Counted from the stretch's first letter, positions 34,411 to 44,831 are shown. The stretch: DNA of 64,000 nt from Streptomyces sp. NBC_01298 (GCF_035978755.1 NZ_CP108414.1:5766001-5830000), one strand, 5' to 3'. Notes: generated by a model from the sequence alone, not told the origin. Translations and numbers: made by a program.

Positions 34411-35190
34411 ATGCGACTGCGCAAAGCCCTTGCCCTCGCAGCCGTCCTCGTGGCCGCCACCGCCTCCGCCGTCACCACGGGCACCCCTTCGTACGCGGAC
34501 ATCGGCAACGGCGGCGGTGCCCGACCCGCGCCCGCGTTGCCCTCGCGGGTGGAGGCCAGTTGCGGTGACGGGAAGAGCGCGCAGTTCCCCATCGGTGCCC
34601 GTATCCGCGGCGGGCCGGCCGTGTACCGGACCGGCGGTGAGGCGCAGACCTGGTACCTCGACCTCACCAACACCACCACGTCCCAGTGCACGGCCATCCA
34701 CCCCGTCGTGGTCTTCACCGACCCGGCCCGCGCCCTGCGCCCCGCCCATTTCCGGATGGAGTTCGACGCCCCCGGCCATGCCCTCCCCGTCAGTCTGGAG
34801 CGCACCGACCGGGACGAGATCGTCGCCGTCTTCGACGGCGGCGACGCGTTCTCCGGCTTCACCATCGGCCCCGGCGGTTCCGTGACCGTCACCGTCCGGC
34901 TCGCCTTCGCCCCCGGCGCCCCGCTCGGCGAAGCCGTCGCCGACGCCGCGCTGGTGCAGCGCAAGGGCGACGACGGGGACTGGATCGGGGAGACGGGCGG
35001 CTACCGGTTCGAGGTCCAGGGCCCGGACGCGGAGACCGGCGAGGCCGGAGCGCTGGCCGAGACCGGCCGCACCCCCGCGGCCTGGACGTACGCGGCCGGC
35101 GCCGCGGCCGCCCTGGCCGGCGGCGGCGGACTCCTGCTCGGGGCCCGCCGGTTGCGACGTGAGGGGCGGCAAGGACCGCAGTCCACGTAG
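34411..35190 (+). CDS. Secreted surface protein with LAETG sortase motif
   Basis: A 259-residue exported protein. The signal peptide (MRLRKALALAAVLVAATASA) spans about 1-29. The middle is a beta-rich domain with two Cys residues and hydrophobic strands. The C-terminus has the full cell-wall sorting signal: LAETG, a hydrophobic helix (WTYAAGAAAALAGGGGLLLGA) and a basic tail (RRLRREGRQ). LAxTG is the recognition form of class E sortases, so the sortase encoded at 26.4 kb is a candidate partner. Function of the exposed domain is unknown. ATG with GTAGGGG upstream. A 14-bp tandem array begins in its stop codon. Confidence 0.85.
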   Translation: MRLRKALALAAVLVAATASAVTTGTPSYADIGNGGGARPAPALPSRVEASCGDGKSAQFPIGARIRGGPAVYRTGGEAQTWYLDLTNTTTSQCTAIHPVVVFTDPARALRPAHFRMEFDAPGHALPVSLERTDRDEIVAVFDGGDAFSGFTIGPGGSVTVTVRLAFAPGAPLGEAVADAALVQRKGDDGDWIGETGGYRFEVQGPDAETGEAGALAETGRTPAAWTYAAGAAAALAGGGGLLLGARRLRREGRQGPQST

Positions 35191-35315
35191 AGCGGCCCGC
35201 GTAGAGCGGCCCGCGTGGAGCGGCCCGCGTGGAGCGGCCCGCGTGGAGCAGTCCACGTAGAGCGGCCCGCGTACAGCAGTCCGCGTGAAGCAGTCCACCC
35301 GGAGCGGTCCACGTA
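35190..35315. repeat. Nine tandem copies of a 14-bp unit
   Basis: Nine consecutive imperfect copies of GAGCGGCCCGCGTA run from the last base of the surface-protein stop codon to 10 bp before the GntR-family start. Variation is mostly at positions 5-6 (GG to AG) and 8-10. The period is not a multiple of three and no frame is maintained, so this is non-coding. It occupies the whole promoter region of the regulator gene. Confidence 0.9.
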
Positions 35316-35325
35316 GAGTCCGAGG

Positions 35326-36099
35326 GTGGAAGAACCGACCGCCTACGCGCACCACCACCAGCCCGGCCTGCCCGTCCGCTCCGGCATCCCCGAGCACGGC
35401 CGCATCCCCAAGTACTACGCCGTCAAGGCCCGCATCGCCGGGCTGCTCGACGAGCTCGGCGAAGGGGGACTCCTCCCCACCGAGCGCGATCTCGCCGAGC
35501 AGTACGAGGTCTCCCGCGAGACCGTCCGCCAGGCCCTGCGCGAGCTGCTGCTGGAGGGCCGGCTGCGCCGCTCGGGCCGTGGCACCGTCGCCGCCGGGCC
35601 GAAGCTCGAACAGCCCCTGTCGCTGGCGAGTTACACCGAGGGCGTGCGCCGCCAAGGACGCACCCCGGGCCGTCATCTGATCGGCCTGGAGCGCTTTCCC
35701 TGCCCGGCCCCCGTGGCCCCCGGCATCGGCGCCGAGCCCGGGGAGCCGGTCTGGCACCTGGAGCGGGTGCTGCTCGCCGACGAGGAGCGGGTCGGGCTGG
35801 AGAGCACGTACGTCCGGGTCGCCCGTGCGCCCCGCCTCGACATCGATTTCCAGCCGGACTCCTCCTTCTACGGATACCTCCACGACAGGCTCGGCATCTC
35901 CTTCGGCGACGCCGACGAGAAGCTGGAAACGGTCCTCGCCACCCCCCGCGAAGCCCTGTTGATCGGCACCCCGCCCGCGCTCCCGATGCTGCTCATCCAC
36001 CGCTTCTCCCGGGATCAGGACGGCAGGCCGCTGGAGCGGGTGCGTTCTCTCTACCGTGGTGACCGGTTCAGCTTCACGACCCACCTGCAGCCCGAATAG
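35326..36099 (+). CDS. GntR-family regulator with UTRA ligand domain
   Basis: A 257-residue HutC-subfamily regulator. The winged helix-turn-helix (about 28-90) contains LPTERDLAEQYEVSRETVRQALRELLLEGRLRR. The UTRA effector domain follows from about 105 and ends with LPMLLIHRFSRDQDGRPLERVRSLYRGDRFSF. It sits directly upstream of the aminophosphonate genes, so it probably controls them, sensing an aminophosphonate or its breakdown product; relatives near phosphonate genes do so. GTG start shortly after the 14-bp array. Confidence 0.88.
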   Translation: MEEPTAYAHHHQPGLPVRSGIPEHGRIPKYYAVKARIAGLLDELGEGGLLPTERDLAEQYEVSRETVRQALRELLLEGRLRRSGRGTVAAGPKLEQPLSLASYTEGVRRQGRTPGRHLIGLERFPCPAPVAPGIGAEPGEPVWHLERVLLADEERVGLESTYVRVARAPRLDIDFQPDSSFYGYLHDRLGISFGDADEKLETVLATPREALLIGTPPALPMLLIHRFSRDQDGRPLERVRSLYRGDRFSFTTHLQPE

Positions 36100-36160
36100 C
36101 CCCACCCGAAGCCCCCGTAAGCAGGGAAAAGGGGCGGAGTCGCATTACGGAACGGTAACG

Positions 36161-36170
36161 GGTCTAGTCC
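36161..36170 (+). promoter_or_regulatory. dre-like box upstream of aminophosphonate operon
   Basis: GGTCTAGTCC lies 77 bp before the FAD oxidase start. The same 10-mer occurs in the chitinase promoter at 56801-56810, and HutC-type GntR proteins favour GGTCTAGACC-like operators. It could bind the neighbouring GntR regulator or DasR. Confidence 0.5.
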
Positions 36171-36246
36171 AAGCGTTGGAGGCTGTTCACCGGAGCGTCG
36201 CCCGGGGGATCCTCCGGGGTCACGGGCCGCCGTCACCTTGGAGCAC

Positions 36247-37368
36247 GTGAGAGTCATAGTCGTCGGAGGCGGCGTGGTAGGCACCATGCACGCCTGGCAA
36301 GCAGTGGAACGCGGCCACGAGGTCGTCCAGATCGAGCGAGAAGCGGAGGCCCGCGGCGCGTCCTTGCGCAATTTCGGCCAGATCTGGGTCAGTGGCCGGG
36401 CCGGGGGCGAGGAGCTCGACACCGCCCTGCGGGCCCGCGAGCTCTGGGAGGCGATCGGTGAGCGGGTGCCCGGCCTGGGCTTCCGCGCCATCGGCTCGCT
36501 GACCCCGGTGCGGGGCTCCCGCGAGTACGCCGTCGCCGAGGCCGCCGTGGCCCGCCCCGACGCCGCCGCCCGCGGCTACAAGCTGGTCACCGCCGAGGAG
36601 GCCAGGGCGATCAACCCCGCCCTGCGCGGCGCCTTCGAGGCCGCCCTGTGGTGCGAGCGGGACGCGGCCGTCGAGCCGCGCACCGCCCAGCTCCACCTGC
36701 GCGAAGCCCTCAAGGCCTCCGGCCGCTACACCTTCCTCCCCGGACGCGAAGTGCGCGAGGTCGTCGGGAACGGAGCCGTCCGCGACGACCACGGCGACGT
36801 CCACCAGGGCGACGCCGTGATCCTGGCCACCGGCGCCTGGCTCTCCGGCCTGGTCCGCGAGCTGGCCCCCGAGCTGCCCGTGCGCCGCGTCCGGCTGCAG
36901 ATGATGCAGACCGCCCCGCTCGGCGAGCCCCTGACGACCTCGGTCGCCGACGCCGACAGCTTCCGCTACTACCCCGCCTACAAGAGCGAAGCCCTCGACG
37001 AACTCAACGCCGAGCAGGCCCAGGCGCCGATCGCCGCCGCGCACAAGATGCAGCTGCTGATGGTGCAGCGGCAGGACGGCGGACTGACCATCGGCGACAC
37101 CCACGAGTACGAGCACCCCTTCGCGTTCGACACCCTCGAAGACCCCTACGCGCACCTCGCCGAGGTCGTCGAGTCCTTCCTGGGCCGCCCGCTGCCGCAG
37201 ATCAGGCACCGCTGGGCGGGCGTGTACGCGCAGTGCACCGACACCACCCGCGTCGTCCACCGCCAGCAGGTGGCTGACGGCGTCTGGCTGGTGACCGGGC
37301 CCGGCGGCCGGGGCATGACCTGCTCGCCCGCCATAGCCGAAACCACCGCGAACGAACTGGGCTGGTAA
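36247..37368 (+). CDS. FAD-dependent amine oxidase of phosphonate catabolism (TIGR03364-like)
   Basis: A 373-residue flavoprotein of the DAO/glycine-oxidase fold. The FAD-binding loop VVGGGVVGTMHAWQAVERGHEVV opens the protein, followed by RGASLRNFGQIWVSG, and the C-terminal flavin motif is VTGPGGRGMTCSPAIAE. The family occurs almost only beside phosphonatase-like genes. It likely oxidises 2-aminoethylphosphonate or its N-methyl form to phosphonoacetaldehyde, replacing the transaminase PhnW, which is absent here. GTG start with GGAG 3 nt upstream; a TTG at 36238 is an alternative. The next gene starts 5 bp after the stop. Confidence 0.87.
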   Translation: MRVIVVGGGVVGTMHAWQAVERGHEVVQIEREAEARGASLRNFGQIWVSGRAGGEELDTALRARELWEAIGERVPGLGFRAIGSLTPVRGSREYAVAEAAVARPDAAARGYKLVTAEEARAINPALRGAFEAALWCERDAAVEPRTAQLHLREALKASGRYTFLPGREVREVVGNGAVRDDHGDVHQGDAVILATGAWLSGLVRELAPELPVRRVRLQMMQTAPLGEPLTTSVADADSFRYYPAYKSEALDELNAEQAQAPIAAAHKMQLLMVQRQDGGLTIGDTHEYEHPFAFDTLEDPYAHLAEVVESFLGRPLPQIRHRWAGVYAQCTDTTRVVHRQQVADGVWLVTGPGGRGMTCSPAIAETTANELGW

Positions 37369-37373
37369 GCGAT

Positions 37374-38101
37374 ATGACCGACCACCTCAACCCCGACACC
37401 CGCCGACTGATCGTCCTCGACATGGCCGGCACCACCGTCGCCGACGGCGGCCTCGTCGAGCGCGCCTTCGAGCGCGCCGCCGAGCGCCTCGGCGTCGAGC
37501 CGGGCAGCGCCGACCACGCCGGCAAGCTCCAGTACGTCCGCGACACCATGGGCGAGTCGAAGATCTCCGTCTTCCGCCACCTCTTCGGCGCCGAGGACCT
37601 CGCCCAGCGCGCCAACGCCGCCTTCGAGCAGGCCTACGGGGAACTCGTCGACGGCGGCCTCATCGCCCCGATCCCCGGCGCCCGCGAGGCCGTCGAGAAG
37701 CTCCGCGCCGACGGCCGCACCGTGGTCCTGACCACCGGCTTCGCCCGCGTCACCCAGGACGCCATCCTCGACGCCCTCGGCTGGCAGGACCTGGCCGACC
37801 TCACCCTGTGCCCCGCCGACGCGGGCGGCCGCGGCCGGCCCTACCCGGACATGGTGCTGGCCGCCTTCCTGCGCACCGGCGCCGTGGCCGACGTACGGGA
37901 CGCCGTGGTGGCCGGCGACACCTCCTACGACATGCTCAGCGGCGTCCGCTCCGGCGCCGGGATCGTGGCGGGCGTCCTCACCGGCGCCCATGACCGCGCG
38001 GCCCTGACCGGGCACGGCGCCACCCACGTCCTGGGCTCCGTCGCCGAACTGCCCGCGCTGCTGGAGCGCGTCGCGCACGAGGAGTCCGGGGAGCCCGGCG
38101 C

Positions 38102-38105
<4 letters not shown>
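37374..38105 (+). CDS. Phosphonatase-like HAD hydrolase
   Basis: A 243-residue haloacid dehalogenase-superfamily enzyme. The nucleophile is Asp16 in LDMAGTT. TMGESKISVFRHL (about 58-70) aligns with the MGLLKIDHVR segment of PhnX, placing Lys63 at the position of the Schiff-base lysine that activates phosphonoacetaldehyde. Motif II is TTGFAR, and motif III/IV has GDTSYDMLSG. The likely reaction is hydrolysis of phosphonoacetaldehyde to acetaldehyde and phosphate, downstream of the FAD oxidase. The stop overlaps the ABC ATPase start by 4 bp. Confidence 0.9.
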
Positions 38106-39143
<1,038 letters not shown>

Positions 39144-39151
<8 letters not shown>

Positions 39152-40127
39152 GGCCACGGACCGGCGCACACCCGCGGCGGGGCCGCCAACCGCCACCCCC
39201 GCTCCGGCCGTACCCCACCAGCCCGTACGAAGCCCTGCCCCCGGCACGCCCGAAAGCCCGGCCGGAGCCCCCGACGGCTTCGCGGCGAAGGCCGCCGTCA
39301 CGCCCCGTAGCGTTCCCGGCTGGCTGTGGACCGTGCCCCCCGTCGCCGTGCTCGCGGCGGTCTTCCTCTACCCCCTCGCGCTGGTCGTGCAGCAGTCGCT
39401 GTCGCCCGAGAACGGGGGCGGCGCCTTCGACGCCTACGCTTCCGTCTTCGCCTCGCACTCCTTCCGCGAAGCGCTCGGCACCACGGTCTGGCTGGCCGTC
39501 GGCGCCACCATCGGCTGCCTGGTTCTCGGCTTCGCGCTTGCGCTGGTCATCGCCTTCGTCCCGTTCCCCGGGGCCCGCGCCGTCGCCAAGTTCATCGACG
39601 TCTTCCTCTCCTTCCCCTCCTTCCTCATCACCCTCGCCCTCCTCTTCATCTACGGCACCGTCGGCATGGCCAACGGCCTGTGGACCGAAGGATTCGGCGC
39701 CGCCGAGGGCCCCTTCCACTTCCTGACCACCCCGTGGGGCGTCCTCCTCGCGGAGATCACCTACTTCACGCCCTTCGTGATGCGCCCGCTCCTCGCCGCC
39801 TTCTCCCAGCTGGACACCGCCCAGCTGGAGGTGGCCTCCTCGCTCGGCGCGAAGCCCGGCCGCATCATCCGGCGGGTGATCCTCCCCGAGTCCCTCCCGG
39901 CCCTCGCCGCCGGCGGCAGCCTCGTCCTGGTCATGTGCCTCAACGAGTTCGGGATCGTCCTGTTCACCGGAGCCAAGGACGTCACCACGCTCCCGATGCT
40001 CATCTACGGCAAGGCGATCCTCGAATCCGACTACGCCGCCGCCTGCGTGGTCGCCGTCGTCAACATCGTGATCTCCGTCGGCCTGTTCGGCCTCTACCGG
40101 GTGGTGAGCAAGCGTGCTGGTGCATAG
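39144..40127 (+). CDS. Aminophosphonate ABC importer, permease 1
   Basis: A 327-residue permease with a Pro/Ala-rich N-terminal tail of about 50 residues and six membrane segments. The binding-protein-dependent transport signature loop reads EVASSLGAKPGRIIRRVILPESLPAL, which docks to the ATPase. First of two permeases. It shares a 14-bp overlap with the second, typical of tightly coupled operon genes. Confidence 0.92.
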
Positions 40128-40911
40128 CAAGAGCGGCCGCTGGGCCGCCTGGAGCCTCTTCGGCATCCTCTTCCTGCCCCTCTTCGCCCTGCCGCTGCTC
40201 GTCGTGGTGGCCGCGTCCTTCTCCACGCACTGGTCCGGGGCCTTCCCCTCCGGCCCCACCACCGAGAACTACGCCGCGGCCGTCCGGGGCGAATCCCTCC
40301 AGGCGCTGACCACCTCGCTGCTCACCGCCCTGGCCGCCAGCCTGATCGCGCTCACCGTAGGCACCTGGGCGGCGCTCGCCGCCGCCGGGCTGCGCAAACG
40401 CGGCAAGAGCTCTCTGGACGCGCTGTTCATGCTGCCGGTGGCCGTGCCGTCCGTGGTCGTCGGCCTCGCCGTGCTCGTCGCCTTCAGCAAGCCGCCGCTG
40501 CTGCTCAACGGCACCAGCTCGATCGTGATCCTGGCGCACACCATTCTTGTCACGGCGTTCGCCTACCAGTCGGTTTCGGCTGCCATCGTGCGTCTCGACC
40601 CCGCCTACGAGCAGGCGGCGGCCTCCCTGGGCGCCCGTCCCGCGTACGTGCTGTGGCGGGTCAAGCTGCCCCTCCTGCTGCCGTCGCTGACCGCGGCGGC
40701 CGGGCTCTGCTTCGCCCTGTCCATGGGCGAGCTGAGCGCCACGATGATGCTCTACCCGCCGGACTGGATGCCCCTCCCGGTCCGGATCTTCACCGCCACC
40801 GACCGCGGCTCGCTCTTCAGCGGATCCGCCGTCGCCGTGGTCCTCATGGCCACCACCCTGCTGGTCCTGCTGGCCGTCTCCCGCGTCCGCACCAGGGCCA
40901 CGTACCGCTGA
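40114..40911 (+). CDS. Aminophosphonate ABC importer, permease 2
   Basis: A 265-residue permease with six membrane segments and the ATPase-docking loop EQAAASLGARPAYVLWRVKLPLLLPSL. It forms a heterodimer with permease 1. GTG start inside the end of the preceding gene. A 73-bp gap with TAAGGAAG leads to the binding-protein gene. Confidence 0.92.
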   Translation: MLVHSKSGRWAAWSLFGILFLPLFALPLLVVVAASFSTHWSGAFPSGPTTENYAAAVRGESLQALTTSLLTALAASLIALTVGTWAALAAAGLRKRGKSSLDALFMLPVAVPSVVVGLAVLVAFSKPPLLLNGTSSIVILAHTILVTAFAYQSVSAAIVRLDPAYEQAAASLGARPAYVLWRVKLPLLLPSLTAAAGLCFALSMGELSATMMLYPPDWMPLPVRIFTATDRGSLFSGSAVAVVLMATTLLVLLAVSRVRTRATYR

Positions 40912-40984
40912 ACCACCCCGCTCGACCCCTGTGCGCCACCCCCGCTGAACTCCCGCTGACTCCCTTTCCCCGTAAGGAAGTTCC

Positions 40985-42079
40985 ATGCCCAGCACCAGAC
41001 ACCTCCGCATCACCGCCGCCATCACCGGCAGCCTCGCCCTCGCCGCCGGCCTCACCGCCTGCGGTGGTTCCTCCTCAGGCGGCTCCGCCGACTCCGCCGA
41101 CACCAAGGGCGGCGGCGAGAAGGTCGTCACCGTCTACAGCGCCGACGGCCTCAAGGGCGACAAGGGCGACGGCTGGTACGACAAGGTCTTCGCCGACTTC
41201 ACGAAGAAGACCGGCATCGAGGTCAAGTACGTCGAGGGCGGCTCGGGGGAGATGGTGCAGCGCGCCGTCCGCGAGAAGACCAACACCCAGGCCGACGTCC
41301 TGATCACGCTGCCCCCGTTCATCCAGCAGGCCGACGGCAAGGGCCTCCTCCAGGCCTACACCCCGCAGGGGGCCGACAAGGTCAACGGAGCGAACAAGTC
41401 CTCCGAGGGCAAGTGGACCTCCGTCGTCAACAACTACTTCGGCTTCGTCTACAACAAGAAGGAGCTGGCGACCGCCCCCAAGACCTGGGAAGAGCTCCTC
41501 GACCCCAAGTTCAAGGGCAAGCTCCAGTACTCCACCCCGGGCGTCGCGGGCGACGGCACGGCCGTGCTCATCAAGGCGATGCACGACTTCGGTGGCAAGG
41601 AGCAGGCCAACGCGTACCTGAAGAAGCTCCAGGCCAACAACGTCGGCCCGTCCTCCTCCACCAGCAAGCTCGCGCCGAAGACCGACAAGGGCGAGCTGCT
41701 CGTCGCCAACGGCGACGTCCAGATGAACTTCGCGCAGTCCAAGTCCATGCCGAACCTGGGCATCTGGTTCCCCGCCAAGGACGGCGGCAAGCCCACCACC
41801 TTCTCGCTCCCGTACGCGGCCGGCCTCGTCGAGAAGGCCCCGCACACCGAGAACGGCAAGAAGCTCCTCGACTACCTGCTCAGCGAGGACGCCCAGAAGC
41901 TGGTCAGCGGCGTCGGCGGCGGCTTCCCGTCCCGCACGGACGTCAAGCCCACGGACGCCAACGCCGTCGAGCTCACCAAGCTCATGACCGGAGTCGAGGT
42001 CTTCGAGCCGGACTGGGCCGACATCGACAAGAACCTCACCGGCTATGTAGACGCGTGGAAGTCGGCGACCGGCAGCTGA
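40985..42079 (+). CDS. 2-Aminoethylphosphonate-type substrate-binding lipoprotein
   Basis: A 364-residue extracytoplasmic binding protein. The signal peptide ends with the lipobox LTAC (Cys22), followed by Gly/Ser-rich linker residues, so the mature protein is lipid-anchored. The rest fits the iron/putrescine/2-aminoethylphosphonate-binding fold (VVTVYSADGLKGDKG, WTSVVNNYFGFVYNKKEL, SEDAQKLVSGVGGGFPSR). Ligand identity is inferred from the operon: uptake genes sit directly after the phosphonate-degrading enzymes. The ATG follows GTAAGGAAG. Confidence 0.9.
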   Translation: MPSTRHLRITAAITGSLALAAGLTACGGSSSGGSADSADTKGGGEKVVTVYSADGLKGDKGDGWYDKVFADFTKKTGIEVKYVEGGSGEMVQRAVREKTNTQADVLITLPPFIQQADGKGLLQAYTPQGADKVNGANKSSEGKWTSVVNNYFGFVYNKKELATAPKTWEELLDPKFKGKLQYSTPGVAGDGTAVLIKAMHDFGGKEQANAYLKKLQANNVGPSSSTSKLAPKTDKGELLVANGDVQMNFAQSKSMPNLGIWFPAKDGGKPTTFSLPYAAGLVEKAPHTENGKKLLDYLLSEDAQKLVSGVGGGFPSRTDVKPTDANAVELTKLMTGVEVFEPDWADIDKNLTGYVDAWKSATGS

Positions 42080-42255
42080 CTGGTCGCCTCCCGGTCACCC
42101 ACGACCGGGATAGTGACGAGCGGATAACGGGTCTGGACCGAGTCTCGTCTTCGGTCCGGACCCGCCGTACGCTCGCTCGCGTCGCCGCACGACCGTACGC
42201 CCGCACGCCCCGTACGTCCCCTGCGCCTTCCCCACGATTACTCCCGGAGGAGTAC

Positions 42256-43782
42256 GTGCCCACTGTCCTGTCCGGACGGACCCTCGCCGTGGCCGCCACC
42301 GCCACCGCCCTGCTCGCCACCGGTCTCGCGGCCCACGCCGCGACCGCCGACGAAACCGGCGCCGCCGCCGTCACGAACAAGGTTCTCGTCATCGGCATCG
42401 ACGGCACGGTCCTGGACCGCGTCAAGGTCGCCAACGCCCCTTACCTGAACGGCCTCATGGCCCAGGGCCTGACCGCCAAGAGCACCCTGTACGCGAACCC
42501 GATGGCCGCCACCTCCTCGGGCCCCGGCTGGTCCACGATCGCCACCGGCGTCTGGCCCGACAAGCACGGGGTGAAGGACAACTCCTTCACCGGCAAGAAC
42601 TACACGGCCTACCCGGACTTCCTGACCCGCGTCGAGAACGCCAACCCGGCGCTCAACACCTACGCGGCCGCCGACTGGGAGCCCATCACCTCCACCGACC
42701 AGAACGGCCCGATCTTCTCCGCCAAGGTGGACAAGCGCCTGAACCTCAAGGGCGACCGCGACGGTTACGGCAGCGAGGACCCGAAGATCGCCGCCGCGGC
42801 CTCCGCCGAACTGCGCGACCAGAACCCCGACGCCGCCTTCGTCTACTTCGGCGAGATCGACCACGCGGGCCACTCCTCCGGCGCCGCGAGCCAGGAGTAC
42901 CTGGACACCATCGCCCGCGTAGACGTCCTCGTCGGCAAGCTCCTCACCGCCGTCCAGAGCCGCCCGACCTACGCCCAGGAGAACTGGAAGGTCCTGGTCA
43001 CCACCGACCACGGCCACACCAACGCGGGGGGCCACGGCGGCTCCACCATCCAGGAGCGCGGCACCTTCGTCATCGCCAAGGGCGCCGGCATCCCGGCCGG
43101 TTCGGTGCGCGAGGACGTGAAGCTGGTGGACGTGGCCGCGACCGCGCTCCAGCAGGTCGGCGTCCCCACCACCGGGCTGGACGGCGTCCCGCTGAACGCC
43201 CCGGACGACGACCCCTTCGACGCCCTGCGCCCCAACCTCCAGGCGCGCGTGGACGAGACGGGCATTCCGGCCGGTACCAAGGGCTTCACGCACACTCCGC
43301 CGGCCGGCTGGTCGGTCGACAACTCCAAGATGGGCACCGGCGGTGTCACCGAGTGGGCCGGATGGGCCTTCGCGACCGACGAGTTCTGGAGCCAGTCCCA
43401 GCGCGACCAGTGGCGCGAGCTGAACGTCCGCTCCCGTGACGTCTTCGCCGTCGCCGACTCCGACGAGTGGGACGACAAGAGCCACACCGGTTCCTACGAT
43501 TCCACGCTCCTCACCCCCAAGTGGGCGGTCACCGGAGGCACCACGCGCAACCTGACCTTCCAGACGCACTACCACCACGAGGCCGGCCAGACCGCCCAGG
43601 TCCTGGTCTCCTACAACGGCGCCGCCGCGTCGGTCGTCAAGAGCTACACCGCCGACGCGGTCGCCCGCTCCGAGTCGATCGCGCTCCAGATCCCGGCCGG
43701 CGCCACCGACGTCCAGGTCCGCTTCCGCTACGCCGGCAGCAACAACTGGTACTGGACCGTGGACAACGTCAAGCTCGGCTGA
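42256..43782 (+). CDS. Secreted alkaline-phosphatase-superfamily phosphodiesterase-like enzyme
   Basis: A 508-residue exported protein. The signal peptide ends near LAAHA (about 31). The catalytic domain has the metal site GIDGTVLDRV, then the nucleophile Thr/Ser region AATSSGPGWSTIATG, FGEIDHAGHSSG and TTDHGHTNAGGHGG, the pattern of nucleotide pyrophosphatases/phosphodiesterases and phosphonoacetate hydrolases. The last 120 residues form a separate beta-sandwich. Position after the phosphonate operon suggests a role in releasing phosphorus outside the cell. GTG start with GGAGGAG. A 176-bp gap separates it from the operon, so it may have its own promoter. Confidence 0.85.
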   Translation: MPTVLSGRTLAVAATATALLATGLAAHAATADETGAAAVTNKVLVIGIDGTVLDRVKVANAPYLNGLMAQGLTAKSTLYANPMAATSSGPGWSTIATGVWPDKHGVKDNSFTGKNYTAYPDFLTRVENANPALNTYAAADWEPITSTDQNGPIFSAKVDKRLNLKGDRDGYGSEDPKIAAAASAELRDQNPDAAFVYFGEIDHAGHSSGAASQEYLDTIARVDVLVGKLLTAVQSRPTYAQENWKVLVTTDHGHTNAGGHGGSTIQERGTFVIAKGAGIPAGSVREDVKLVDVAATALQQVGVPTTGLDGVPLNAPDDDPFDALRPNLQARVDETGIPAGTKGFTHTPPAGWSVDNSKMGTGGVTEWAGWAFATDEFWSQSQRDQWRELNVRSRDVFAVADSDEWDDKSHTGSYDSTLLTPKWAVTGGTTRNLTFQTHYHHEAGQTAQVLVSYNGAAASVVKSYTADAVARSESIALQIPAGATDVQVRFRYAGSNNWYWTVDNVKLG

Positions 43783-43959
43783 GGTCGCTCCCGGGCGGTA
43801 CGGGACCTTCGGCGGGGGCCTTCGACGGGCCTTCGCGCAGGCCCGTTCCGCCGTGCGGTCCGGGCCGTGGACGCCCCACGCGTCCGCGGTCCGGCCCGGA
43901 TAAGGTGGTAGAGACCAGAGGTCACAGAGGTCAGGCCACCGAGAGCGGAGAACAGTCCA

Positions 43960-44739
43960 GTGGCAGAGCGCAAGCCGATCGAATCCTGGCTCACCGACAT
44001 GGACGGGGTCCTCATTCACGAGGGAACCCCGATCCCCGGCGCCGACGCCTTCATCAACCGGCTGCGCGAGTCCGGCAAGCCTTTCCTCGTGCTGACGAAC
44101 AACTCGATCTACACCCCGCGCGACCTCCAGGCCCGCCTGAGCCGGATGGGCCTGTCCGTCCCGGTGGAGAACATCTGGACCTCGGCCCTGGCCACCGCGA
44201 AGTTCCTCGACGACCAGCGTCCGGGCGGCACCGCGTACGTCATCGGCGAGGCCGGTCTCACCACCGCCCTGCACGACATCGGCTACATCCTGACCGACCA
44301 CGAGCCGGACTACGTGGTGCTGGGCGAGACCCGGACGTACAGCTTCGAGGCCATGACCAAGGCGGTCCGCCTGATCAACGCGGGCGCCCGCTTCATCTGC
44401 ACCAACCCGGACGAGACCGGCCCCTCCACCGAGGGCCCGCTGCCCGCCACGGGCGCCGTCGCCGCGCTGATCACCAAGGCGACCGGCAAGCAGCCGTACT
44501 TCGCCGGCAAGCCCAACCCGCTGATGATGCGCACCGGCCTGAACGCCATCGGCGCGCACTCCCACAGCAGCGCGATGATCGGCGACCGGATGGACACCGA
44601 CATCCTCGCCGGGCTGGAGGCGGGCATGCAGACCTTCCTCGTGCTGACCGGTCTGACATCGGTCGAGGACACCGAGAAGTTCCCCTACCGGCCGACCCAC
44701 ACCTTCGACTCCATCGCCGATCTGGTGGATCTGGTTTAG
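43960..44739 (+). CDS. HAD-IIA family sugar phosphatase (NagD-like)
   Basis: A 259-residue hydrolase. The nucleophile Asp lies in LTDMDGVLIHEG, motif II is LVLTNNS, and the C-terminal motif is MIGDRMDTDILAGLEAGM. The C2-type cap between them marks the HAD-IIA class (NagD, AraL, 4-nitrophenylphosphatase). Substrate unknown; UMP or sugar phosphates are typical. The GTG is preceded by GAGAACAGTCCA, a weak site. A hairpin follows. Confidence 0.9.
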   Translation: MAERKPIESWLTDMDGVLIHEGTPIPGADAFINRLRESGKPFLVLTNNSIYTPRDLQARLSRMGLSVPVENIWTSALATAKFLDDQRPGGTAYVIGEAGLTTALHDIGYILTDHEPDYVVLGETRTYSFEAMTKAVRLINAGARFICTNPDETGPSTEGPLPATGAVAALITKATGKQPYFAGKPNPLMMRTGLNAIGAHSHSSAMIGDRMDTDILAGLEAGMQTFLVLTGLTSVEDTEKFPYRPTHTFDSIADLVDLV

Positions 44740-44770
44740 GTCGTACGGCTGACACGTACGGGCCAAGAGG

Positions 44771-44796
44771 GCGCCGCTCCGGATGCGGAGCGGCGC
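44771..44796 (+). terminator. Hairpin after HAD-IIA gene
   Basis: An 11-bp perfect stem (44771-44781 with 44786-44796) around the loop GATG, 32 bp after the stop codon. There is no T run. Confidence 0.75.
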
Positions 44797-44831
44797 GCCG
44801 CGCGTGAATCTCCTTGTTGAGGAGGTTCACC

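Noticed and set aside
35190..35315. Possible CRISPR array
   Set aside because: Units are 14 bp and contiguous without spacers, and no cas genes are present.
42238..44766. 842-residue open frame on the - strand
   Set aside because: Antisense to the phosphatase-superfamily and HAD-IIA genes, both of which have signal peptides, motifs and ribosome binding sites.
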